Source: an uncultured Prevotellaceae bacterium (GTDB taxonomy: Bacteria; Bacteroidota; Bacteroidia; Bacteroidales; Bacteroidaceae). From it: a stretch of DNA of 9,053 nucleotides. The position numbers and the translations under genes were made by a program. The DNA lies in NCBI GenBank assembly GCA_900557555.1, contig USTH01000051.1, positions 1 to 9,053 on the forward strand, written 5' to 3'. Under the pieces are notes generated by a model. That model did not search any database. It had not been told where the DNA came from and was given only the letters and a program-made list of their open reading frames with translations. Positions 1-6,783 of this stretch are shown piece by piece. Positions within the stretch are counted from its first letter, which is position 1. Every line of letters begins with the position of its first letter.

Positions 1-1900
1 ACTGTGGGCCACCACCCAAATCTATTTCGCCTCCGTCACCGGTGTGTGTGCCGATGTTTTCGATGCTCCAAATGGCATCGTTACCCAATACGCTGACTTT
101 CTGTGCAGCGCCCTTAGAGGTGGCATAGAGACCGTTGGTAACGCTCTTGATGACATAAGTCTTGCCCTCTACAGGCTCAGATGGCTCTGCAGCTATCACC
201 CAAACACCACCAGGATAGGCAGCCTCATTCAACTCTGCCTCCGCATTCTGCAAATTCTCCAAAGTGGCCGCATAGGCTGCTGCAGATGTTGTCTGGTTGT
301 AGTTCTTGATGGCAATCATGGTCTTGGCATTGTTGTATGCCTGAGTGAAATTGCTGAGCACAGTCTGTGCTACTTTGTCATAAGGAGCTTCCTTGGCGAC
401 CACTGCACTTGCGGTAGCGGCCAGAGAAGGCACGAGGGTTTCGAGTTCTGCAACAGTGGCAGCCTTGGCTGCTTTTTCCTCTGCTGCTTTGGCAACGAAC
501 TTTGTTACGCTGTCTTCAGGAACAGGGATGAGGCTCCAAGTGTTGTAGCCCGTGACATTATCTGCCACAACATCTTCGAACACTGTCCAACCGAAAACAT
601 AACTGCGTTGTGGGAGCGATGAGGAATTGCTGATTGCGCGGCTGACACGTTGGTCGGTCTCGTCTGCAATCCAATACTTGCCTGTACCCACACCATAAGG
701 ACGGAATCCCTGTGCGTTGAGGGCGGTTTCAGAACATGTGGTGTTTTCGCCATACCAAGTGTCACCGTCACCAGTGTTAAGATACCAATTGGTACCCATG
801 TTCTGTGCATAGAAATATCCGTCAGCACCCTCTTTAGCTGTCAGTCTGTAGATAAAGTTGGCATTCTTCTCATCAAACATGTCATACAGACACATCGATG
901 CACCGCTCTTGCTCTTGAAGTCAGGTGTCGTAAAGATTGCCGGATAAACTCCAAACTTATTATTGTAGGCTTCGAAGTTGCTTACAATATAATAGTAGCC
1001 TGCAGTAAGAGGATTGACAGCAGCTGTCTGGAGAGCCTTATATTCAGTTTCAAGATTCTTGCACGCCTGTTTCATCTCGTCAGAAGTGGCGCTTTCGGTC
1101 AGGGCCTCAGCGGCGGCAATGGCATTCAGGAATGCTTCAGCCGTTGCAACGGGGAATACGCCAGGAGCAGTACCGGTCTTCACACCATAACCCTTGTAGG
1201 TTGCAAGAGAGCTCTGGAAGTCCGCCCATGTCATAGGCATAATGAGGTCAGCCACGATATTAGGAGCAACTCCCCATCCTATTGTTTTCCATTTTGCAGA
1301 ATAAGCTGCGGCAACAGCATCATACACGTGTATGTTGGCTGTCTGACATCCGGCCATGAAGTATCCACCGACCTGAGGCGGAGTTGTTGAAAGGCAGTAC
1401 AAATCCTTTACTGGTGTACCAGAGAAGCAGAAACCCTGTGCCACAGTGGCCATGCCTGTTCCAAAAGTAATCTTTGCCAGCTTGCCGCACCCGCTCAAGG
1501 GGTCCCCGTTTCCAATAGTAGTGAAACTGTTGGGGAAGGTGAGCTCGGTAATCTCTGACATGTTGTTCAATGCCGACGTGCCAGTAGACAGCAGACCTTC
1601 ATTAAGCTTCAACGATGTAACCGTGGAATAGCGGAACGCTTGGTTGCCAATCTTGGTTACTGCATACTCAAACCCGTCATAGTAGACTGTGGCGGGTACT
1701 TCAATTGCACCGGAATAGCTGTTGTCGCCAGCTTTCTCAGGTGCGTTTGGTCCAGGATATGTAACAGTAGCCACGCGATTGCCGTTATCAAAAAGATAAT
1801 ACAAGCCATCGACAAAAGTACCGTCTGCAAATACCTGGTTCACCCCAAATCCCAAAACGGTCAGGAGTGACAAGACAAGAAAACGTACATGTTTAATCAT
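1..1900 (-). CDS. Secreted modular protein with BspA-like leucine-rich repeats (3' end beyond window)
   Basis: The reading frame is open from ATG 1900-1898 to the left edge, giving 633 residues with no stop, so the C-terminus is missing. Residues 1-25 form a signal peptide: basic start, hydrophobic core FLVLSLLTVLGFG, likely cleavage after VFA. There is no lipobox cysteine. Residues about 65-170 look like degenerate LRR_5/BspA repeats, with VTKIGNQAFRYSTVTSLKL, EITELTFPNSFTTIG and KLAKITFGTGM following the usual I-x-x-x-A-F / L-x-x-I-x-x pattern. A linker carrying a HVYDAVAAAYSAKWKTIGW segment follows. After it come an Ala-rich helical stretch (about 250-293), a beta-rich segment opening with GYYYIVSNF (about 301) and ending with WSLIPV (455-460), a second Ala/Glu-rich helical stretch (about 464-560), and a second beta segment with GKTYVIKSVTNGLYA (about 579-593). 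Such proteins are exported and usually surface-exposed, often adhesins or glycan binders. The exact role is unknown, and any sorting signal (for example type IX) would lie outside the window. It is probably transcribed from its own promoter near 2013-2020. Confidence 0.85.
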   Translation of the reverse strand, partial: MIKHVRFLVLSLLTVLGFGVNQVFADGTFVDGLYYLFDNGNRVATVTYPGPNAPEKAGDNSYSGAIEVPATVYYDGFEYAVTKIGNQAFRYSTVTSLKLNEGLLSTGTSALNNMSEITELTFPNSFTTIGNGDPLSGCGKLAKITFGTGMATVAQGFCFSGTPVKDLYCLSTTPPQVGGYFMAGCQTANIHVYDAVAAAYSAKWKTIGWGVAPNIVADLIMPMTWADFQSSLATYKGYGVKTGTAPGVFPVATAEAFLNAIAAAEALTESATSDEMKQACKNLETEYKALQTAAVNPLTAGYYYIVSNFEAYNNKFGVYPAIFTTPDFKSKSGASMCLYDMFDEKNANFIYRLTAKEGADGYFYAQNMGTNWYLNTGDGDTWYGENTTCSETALNAQGFRPYGVGTGKYWIADETDQRVSRAISNSSSLPQRSYVFGWTVFEDVVADNVTGYNTWSLIPVPEDSVTKFVAKAAEEKAAKAATVAELETLVPSLAATASAVVAKEAPYDKVAQTVLSNFTQAYNNAKTMIAIKNYNQTTSAAAYAATLENLQNAEAELNEAAYPGGVWVIAAEPSEPVEGKTYVIKSVTNGLYATSKGAAQKVSVLGNDAIWSIENIGTHTGDGGEIDLGGGPQ

Positions 1901-1944
1901 AGCGTTAATAATTAGAGTTAATAAATGGATATGCACATTCGACA

Positions 1945-1964
1945 TCTGGGCTTGACAACCCAGA
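1945..1964 (-). other. Leader hairpin upstream of the LRR protein gene
   Basis: TCTGGG at 1945-1950 pairs perfectly with CCCAGA at 1959-1964 around an 8-nt loop. If the promoter at 2013-2020 is right, this lies in the 5' untranslated leader, about 45 nt before the start codon. An alternative pairing, CTTG at 1951-1954 with CAAG at 1965-1968, is mutually exclusive with it. No T-tract follows on the minus strand, so it is not an intrinsic terminator. A role in mRNA stability or translation is possible but unproven. Confidence 0.3.
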
Positions 1965-2012
1965 CAAGAAACAATCACACAGAGTTTTCTTTATAATATA
2001 TCTTTTCGCTGG

Positions 2013-2020
2013 CAAATATA
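2013..2020 (-). promoter_or_regulatory. Likely Bacteroidetes -7 element for the LRR protein gene
   Basis: Read on the minus strand, this is TATATTTG, an exact match to the Bacteroidetes -7 consensus TAnnTTTG. Transcription would start roughly at 2005-2008, leaving a leader of about 105 nt before ATG 1900. No clean TTTG -33 element sits at the expected 19-21 nt spacing; the closest is TTTA at 2043-2046. The surrounding DNA (1980-2090) is strongly AT-rich. Confidence 0.5.
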
Positions 2021-2175
2021 TCAATTATTCTTCATTTACGGTTAAACAATACAAAAAAATTCTTCTTATCAAAGTTTTTTTTCTTGTTTTCTAACGACCG
2101 AATTGGGCTAAACGGAGAACTCTGTACCAAAGACACTACTCCACGGTGACCGCCACGCAACATTATTATATATAG

Positions 2176-2214
2176 TAAAGAAAACTGCTATGCGTTTGCG
2201 AAACACATAGCAGT
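2176..2214 (-). terminator. Intrinsic terminator of the glycosidase gene
   Basis: The arms ACTGCTATG (2184-2192) and CATAGCAGT (2206-2214) form a 9-bp stem. It continues after one mismatch with GTTT (2194-2197) and AAAC (2201-2204) around a 3-nt GCG loop. On the minus strand it is followed by TTTCTTTA, a U-rich run. The hairpin starts 57 nt past the glycosidase stop codon and no T-run follows on the plus strand, so it should end the minus-strand transcript. Confidence 0.75.
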
Positions 2215-2246
2215 AATTATGAAAAGCACCCAGAGCTTAGTCTGGC

Positions 2247-2263
2247 GCTATGAATGCCATAGC
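2247..2263 (-). repeat. Small hairpin just after the glycosidase stop codon
   Basis: GCTATG (2247-2252) and CATAGC (2258-2263) form a perfect 6-bp stem with a 5-nt AATGC loop, 8 nt beyond the glycosidase stop. The arms are identical in sequence to the core of the terminator stem at 2187-2192 and 2206-2211, so each arm could also pair with an arm of the other hairpin. No T-tract follows directly. It may protect the 3' end of the mRNA or be a decayed copy of the terminator. Confidence 0.45.
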
Positions 2264-2270
2264 CTGTCTG

Positions 2271-4724
2271 TTACCGAGAAATTATTTCTGTTTTGCCATT
2301 CCAAACAAATTCACATTCAACACCTTGCGGTACAGAAATCTTTTTTTCGAGTTTTCCATTAGACAAGAGTTTTAGCGACACACTGATAGTGCCTTTCGGG
2401 TGAGGTATGGAGCCGCTTATCTGCTTAAGTTTCCCTAAAGCAGGCTTTATCTGTATCTTGCTGAAGCCAGGTGCCAGACTACTGATTCCGAGAACACACC
2501 TGAATAGTTCCACATTGGGACTTGCACCCCATGCGTGGCAATCTGAGCGGGTTGGTTCAGGCGTTTCTGCCCATGTGGTCATCCCTTCTTTGAGCTGCTG
2601 TCGCCAGATGCCAAGTTCATCGAGAAATCTATCCGCAAGTCCCGCCTTCTTCATGGCAGCGAAGAGATAGTAACGAAAATATATTGTAGCCTGGGTGAGC
2701 GACTTGTCTTCAAGAATTTTCCTACACAGGTCGGTCTCCTGCCCCTGCGGCAAAACACCACATATAATAGCCATTATATTGGTATGTTGCGAATAGTTGC
2801 GCTTGTCTTTAGTGTCAGCAAACAGCTGGCGTTCGCTGTCCCAATAGTGTTCGGAGAATTTGCTGCGAATACGTTTGGCCAGAGCTTCGTAATGCTGTGC
2901 CATGCCCTCAATGCCCAGAGCGTGTTCCATTGCTGCCGCCTCGTCAAGAGCCATCAGGAAAGCAAGGTCTTGATAGGCCGAATAGCCATCGTCCTGCCTT
3001 ATCGGCGTACCCATAGGAAAGTTGGCTGCCCAGTCGCAGAAGAACCAGAACGGAATTTTCTCCAGACTGCCGTCAGGTCGCAGGAACTGCTCATACCATG
3101 CCAGAACGCTTCTGACGGCAGGCAACAGACGCTTCACTTCCTGCGGGTCGTCACGGTACATCCAATAGTCATAGACCATGCCGCTCCACGACAAGGAATA
3201 ACTTGATATAATCTGCAAAAAAGAAGATGGGTAGCGGCTTCGGGTCAGACCATCAGACACCATTGACTGTCTACCCATTTCCAGAGCCTGACGAAGCATG
3301 AGAGAGTCGCGGGTGTTGAACATGGTCACCATTGTCTGAATGCGTGTGTCACCGAAATACTGCAACTGCTCATAATAGGGACAATCCATATATGTTTCGT
3401 TAGCACAGAGTCGGGCCGTGCGCCACCCCACATCAAGCATCTTGTCGATGTCGGCATCTTCGTCTGCCGTCAAGGTGCTGACCCTCTCAAACGGATACAT
3501 TGAGGTAACTCCGCAGACACTGTCAACACGAAGAGGCTCGTCACCGGTCACTACCTCCAGCAGCATGTAACGCCACGTGCGCCACCACAACGGTGTGTAA
3601 CGGAAATCAGCCGTTCCATCGCAAATAATGCGGTCTTTACACCCCAGGAACACCTTACCATCAACCTTGTCACGGTTTCCCAACGGCAATAGCTGTCCAT
3701 TAGGCTGTTTGTCAAACAGGGTTTCGGCATACCCTACAGTAACAGTTGCACCTCTGCCACCCGACAGGCACACGTACGGATAGCCCGTAACCAATTCCTT
3801 TTGGTCCAGCAGAATTGTCGTCCGACTGTTCTTGGGCACTATGATGTCAGAAAACTCTTTTGCCGATTTCAACGAATAGTTTACCGTATCACTGCCAGTC
3901 TGCAACTGACGAACTACGAGAGGGTTGCAAGGACGTTTTTCCATCTGTGGGATAGTGCGCGGTGTCAGCTGGCGGAACCCATAGTCTGGATAGCCTTTCA
4001 ATGCGGCGCGAAACTGTCCGTAGGCGTTTTTCCATTTCGAGTCATCAAAGTCAGTGCCAAGCCAACCGTGCGGAAACTTCTTCATATCAACCTGCTCATT
4101 GGGACCAACGGCAAAGTAGCCTCTCACACTGCCCGCACGACAAACAGAGTAGGCCTCATTAGTCAGGCATCGCCAACTACCGTTGGTGTTGACAACATCC
4201 TCACGCTCTGTGTCACCCTGAATCAGAAAGCCACACTCACCGTATGTCATCTGTGCAACAGGTCGGGCTGTACCGAAAAACCACACCTCGGCACAAAGCA
4301 CATTATCGCCCTCACGCAGATAGGGGCGCAAGTCCAGCGTCTCAAATTTCCAGTTGAGCAAGTCGCCTCTTGAAGGCCCGTCGCTGACCTCCCTGCCGTT
4401 GACATACAGTTTATAGCGTTCGTCAGCCGACACAAGCACAAGGAAATTCTCACCCAAGTCAGCGGCCGACAGAGCAAACTTCTTGCGAAACAGGCGAACT
4501 CCATACTCACGGGCATTCTCATTGGGTACGCCAATCCAGTAGGCGCCCCATACATTGTCTTTCAGGCGCTTGTCCAGACGGTTCATCACATTGGGGGCCA
4601 GTGCGCACGATGCAACACCATCGGCATTGGGCATGTCTGCAGCACCATCGGCATAGGCCGACACTACCGCAAGACCGAGAGCACCCAGCAGCTCACACAT
4701 TCTTTTTCTGCAAATAAAATTCAT
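2271..4724 (-). CDS. Exported alpha-L-rhamnosidase-like glycoside hydrolase (GH78-type)
   Basis: This is probably an exported enzyme removing terminal alpha-L-rhamnose from glycans by an inverting mechanism. The family assignment comes from motifs only. I prefer ATG at 4724 (817 residues). The frame extends 4 codons upstream to a TTG at 4736, but the ATG gives a good signal peptide: basic N-terminus with RKR, hydrophobic LLGALGLAVVSAYA, likely cleavage after AYA about residue 25, no lipobox. Residues about 57-155 look like an N-terminal beta-sandwich (WGAYWIG, LYVNGREVSDGPSRG), and about 290-405 a second beta domain (TVTVGYAETLFD, FRYTPLWWRTWRYMLLEV). The (alpha/alpha)6 catalytic domain spans about 410-750 and carries MDCPYYEQLQYFGDTR (446-461) and TWAETPEPTRSDCHAWG (717-733). 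By GH78 analogy D447, E452 and D459 are acid candidates and E720 the likely general base. A short C-terminal beta domain ends the protein. The length is normal for the family. The CPYYEQLQY wording differs from the CPxRERxGWxGD of well-studied members, so the true substrate may not be rhamnose. It is monocistronic by position, with a terminator after it. Confidence 0.85.
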   Translation of the reverse strand: MNFICRKRMCELLGALGLAVVSAYADGAADMPNADGVASCALAPNVMNRLDKRLKDNVWGAYWIGVPNENAREYGVRLFRKKFALSAADLGENFLVLVSADERYKLYVNGREVSDGPSRGDLLNWKFETLDLRPYLREGDNVLCAEVWFFGTARPVAQMTYGECGFLIQGDTEREDVVNTNGSWRCLTNEAYSVCRAGSVRGYFAVGPNEQVDMKKFPHGWLGTDFDDSKWKNAYGQFRAALKGYPDYGFRQLTPRTIPQMEKRPCNPLVVRQLQTGSDTVNYSLKSAKEFSDIIVPKNSRTTILLDQKELVTGYPYVCLSGGRGATVTVGYAETLFDKQPNGQLLPLGNRDKVDGKVFLGCKDRIICDGTADFRYTPLWWRTWRYMLLEVVTGDEPLRVDSVCGVTSMYPFERVSTLTADEDADIDKMLDVGWRTARLCANETYMDCPYYEQLQYFGDTRIQTMVTMFNTRDSLMLRQALEMGRQSMVSDGLTRSRYPSSFLQIISSYSLSWSGMVYDYWMYRDDPQEVKRLLPAVRSVLAWYEQFLRPDGSLEKIPFWFFCDWAANFPMGTPIRQDDGYSAYQDLAFLMALDEAAAMEHALGIEGMAQHYEALAKRIRSKFSEHYWDSERQLFADTKDKRNYSQHTNIMAIICGVLPQGQETDLCRKILEDKSLTQATIYFRYYLFAAMKKAGLADRFLDELGIWRQQLKEGMTTWAETPEPTRSDCHAWGASPNVELFRCVLGISSLAPGFSKIQIKPALGKLKQISGSIPHPKGTISVSLKLLSNGKLEKKISVPQGVECEFVWNGKTEIISR

Positions 4725-4828
4725 TCTGATTTTCAAATAAAAATTAGCAACAATTCTTTTCTCTCCAGAGTTTACCGTGCAACACTATCGAAAGCATAAT
4801 ATAGCACAGTTACACTCCATTATCGCCA

Positions 4829-4836
4829 CAAAGATA
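4829..4836 (-). promoter_or_regulatory. Likely Bacteroidetes -7 element for the glycosidase gene
   Basis: On the minus strand this reads TATCTTTG, an exact TAnnTTTG match. Transcription would begin near 4822-4824, giving a leader of about 100 nt before ATG 4724. No good TTTG -33 element is seen at 19-21 nt spacing. It lies back-to-back with the mutAB promoter. The bases before the ATG are AT-rich without a Shine-Dalgarno site. Confidence 0.5.
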
Positions 4837-4864
4837 CGTAAAAACCTTTTTATGACTACATTTT

Positions 4865-4895
4865 TTTGCCGAGAACTAAAAAAAACGTACTTTTG
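4865..4895 (+). promoter_or_regulatory. mutAB promoter, Bacteroidetes -33/-7 type
   Basis: TTTG at 4865-4868 is followed by exactly 19 nt and then TACTTTTG at 4888-4895. This fits the primary sigma-factor consensus of Bacteroidetes, TTTG-N19-TAnnTTTG, in full. The start of transcription would be about 4900, so the leader is only about 40 nt. A weak AAGGA at 4906-4910 is too far from ATG 4939 to act as a normal Shine-Dalgarno site. An A-rich stretch precedes the start codon, as is common in this phylum. Confidence 0.75.
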
Positions 4896-4938
4896 GGACT
4901 GAATTAAGGACAATTCATTTAAATGGTCATAAAAATAC

Positions 4939-6780
4939 ATGGAAAACAAGAAACTTTTTTCTGATTTCGCTCCTGTTAGCAAACAAGAATGGCTTGACAA
5001 AATCCAAGTCGACTTGAAAGGAGCCGATTTCAACAAACGAATGGTGTGGCGCACCAACGAGGGTTTCAATGTGCAGCCTTTCTACCAAAGAGAGGACATC
5101 AAAGACCTCGCCACTACCAATGCCCTTCCAGGTGAATTTCCCTACGTAAGAGGCAACAAAAAAGCAGACAATGTGTGGTACGTTCGCCAGAACATTGTGT
5201 GCGACTGTCCGAAGGAGGCAAACGCCAAGGCTTTGGACATTCTCAACAGAGGTATTGACTCTCTGGGATTTAAGATTCCGGCCAACAAACTGAACTCGGA
5301 GTACATTGACACCCTGCTCAACGGCATATGTGCAGACTGTGTTGAGCTGAATTTCACCACTTGTCAACGCCACACGGTGGAACTGGCAAAAATCCTGGCC
5401 GCTTACTTCGACAAGAAAGGCTACGACAAGAAAGCCGTCAGGGGTTCTGTAAACTTCGACCCCATTGAAAAAATGCTTTCCAAGGGCAAAGACACGTCAG
5501 CTATTCTTCCACAGTTGAAAGAGGCAGTAGAGGCACTTGCCGACTATCCCTATTTCCGCACCATAGGAATCAATTCCGCCACTCTGACTGACAGCGGAGC
5601 CTACAGTTATCAGGAACTGGGCTACGCTCTGGCATGGGGCAACGAATATATGCAGGAGCTGACCGATGCAGGCATAGCTCCCGAGCTTGCCGCAAACAAC
5701 ATCAAGTTCAATATGGGCATCAACGGTGTGTACTTCATGGAAATAGCAAAGTTCCGTGCCGCACGTATGCTGTGGGCACAGATTGTAAGCCAATACACTC
5801 CGTGCAAGGAGAGCGCCAAGATGCATGTATGCGCCACCACCACAAGCTACAACCTCACATTGTTTGACAGCTATGTCAACATGCTTCGCACCCAGACCGA
5901 GACCATGTCGGCCGCTCTTGCCGGTGTAGAGAGCATCGTTGTAGCTCCGTTTGACGAGACCTTTGAAACTCCAAACGAATTTGCAGAACGCATAGCCCGC
6001 AACCAGCAGTTGCTTCTCAAGGAAGAGTGCCACTTCGACAAGATTGTTGACGTAGCGGGAGGAAGCTACTTTGTAGAACACCTCACCGATGCACTCGCCG
6101 GACAAGCCTGGAAACTTTTCCTTGCAGTGGAGGAAGATGGTGGTTTCCTTGCCCAAGCCAAGGCAGGCAAGGTGCAGGCCGTTATCACCGAAACCAACAA
6201 GACTCGCCATGCCAACGCTGGCAAGCGCAAGGAATTCATTCTCGGCACAAACCAGTTCCCCAACTTCACAGAAAAGAGTGAAGGAAAGACTCCTATCGAG
6301 GGATGCCACGGATGCAAAGACAGCGGCGGTGACATTCCCGCCATTGTGTCAAGCCGTTTGGCAAGCGACTTTGAGACTCTCCGACTGTCAACAGAAAAAG
6401 CTGCAAAGACACCTGTTGCGTTCATGCTGACAATAGGTAACCTTGCGATGCGTCAGGCACGCGCCCAGTTCAGCTGCAACTTTCTTGCTGCAGCAGGCTA
6501 CAAGGTTATCGACAACCTCGGTTTTGAGACTGTAGAAGCCGGAGCCGAAGCGGCCCGCAAGGCAGGAGCAGACATTGTGGTGCTGTGCTCAAGCGATGAC
6601 GAGTATGCAGAATATGGCATACCTGCCTTTAAGGCTGTAGGCGACAGCGCGCTGTTCGTCATTGCCGGAGCACCTGCATGTAGCGACGACCTCAAGGCCG
6701 CCGGCATTGAGAACTTTATCCATGTGCGTGTGGACCAACTCCAGACACTCAAAGAGTTTAACGCTAAATTGGGAATATAA
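4939..6780 (+). CDS. mutA: Methylmalonyl-CoA mutase small (beta) subunit
   Basis: This is the non-catalytic partner of MutB in the heterodimeric cytoplasmic mutase (EC 5.4.99.2) that interconverts succinyl-CoA and methylmalonyl-CoA. It has 613 residues, close to the 638 of the Propionibacterium subunit. The N-terminus FSDFAPVSKQEWLDKIQVDL and NEGFNVQPFY (41-50) are typical of MutA. The degenerate TIM-barrel domain (about 60-430) includes FNMGINGVYFMEIAKFRAAR (257-276) and the barrel end DVAGGSYFVEHLTDAL (371-386), which parallel segments of MutB. The C-terminal Rossmann-like domain (about 490-613) aligns with the cobalamin domain, but the segment around MRQARAQF (504-511) lacks the DxHxxG cobalamin-ligand motif, as expected for this subunit. 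A linker with a GCHGCKDSGGD segment (455-465) separates the domains. It is the first gene of the operon, read from the promoter at 4865-4895, and mutB starts 3 nt after its stop. Confidence 0.96.
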   Translation: MENKKLFSDFAPVSKQEWLDKIQVDLKGADFNKRMVWRTNEGFNVQPFYQREDIKDLATTNALPGEFPYVRGNKKADNVWYVRQNIVCDCPKEANAKALDILNRGIDSLGFKIPANKLNSEYIDTLLNGICADCVELNFTTCQRHTVELAKILAAYFDKKGYDKKAVRGSVNFDPIEKMLSKGKDTSAILPQLKEAVEALADYPYFRTIGINSATLTDSGAYSYQELGYALAWGNEYMQELTDAGIAPELAANNIKFNMGINGVYFMEIAKFRAARMLWAQIVSQYTPCKESAKMHVCATTTSYNLTLFDSYVNMLRTQTETMSAALAGVESIVVAPFDETFETPNEFAERIARNQQLLLKEECHFDKIVDVAGGSYFVEHLTDALAGQAWKLFLAVEEDGGFLAQAKAGKVQAVITETNKTRHANAGKRKEFILGTNQFPNFTEKSEGKTPIEGCHGCKDSGGDIPAIVSSRLASDFETLRLSTEKAAKTPVAFMLTIGNLAMRQARAQFSCNFLAAAGYKVIDNLGFETVEAGAEAARKAGADIVVLCSSDDEYAEYGIPAFKAVGDSALFVIAGAPACSDDLKAAGIENFIHVRVDQLQTLKEFNAKLGI

Positions 6781-6783
6781 GTT

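Noticed and set aside
650..1390. Long plus-strand open frame (246 codons) opposite the LRR protein gene, and a similar one at 44-622
   Set aside because: The minus strand encodes a coherent signal peptide plus repeat protein across the whole stretch. The plus-strand translations are Cys-rich, lack recognisable domains and look like antisense shadows.
1901..2270. Possible small gene or small RNA in the intergenic stretch
   Set aside because: The one frame I followed, from the plus-strand ATG at 1926, stops after 23 codons. Apart from the promoter element and hairpins listed, the AT-rich DNA shows no tRNA-like fold or repeat array that I can see.
3801..4373. Plus-strand open frame of 190 codons opposite the glycosidase gene
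   Set aside because: It lies wholly inside a well-supported GH78-type coding sequence and shows no recognisable domain, promoter or start context.
2271..4724. A polysaccharide utilization locus around the glycosidase
   Set aside because: No SusC/SusD pair, sulfatase, second glycosidase or hybrid two-component regulator is present in the window; a single glycosidase is not enough to call one.
5497..6309. Minus-strand open frame of 270 codons opposite mutA
   Set aside because: mutA is unambiguous here; the antisense product is Cys- and Leu-rich without any domain and is a shadow of mutA codon usage.
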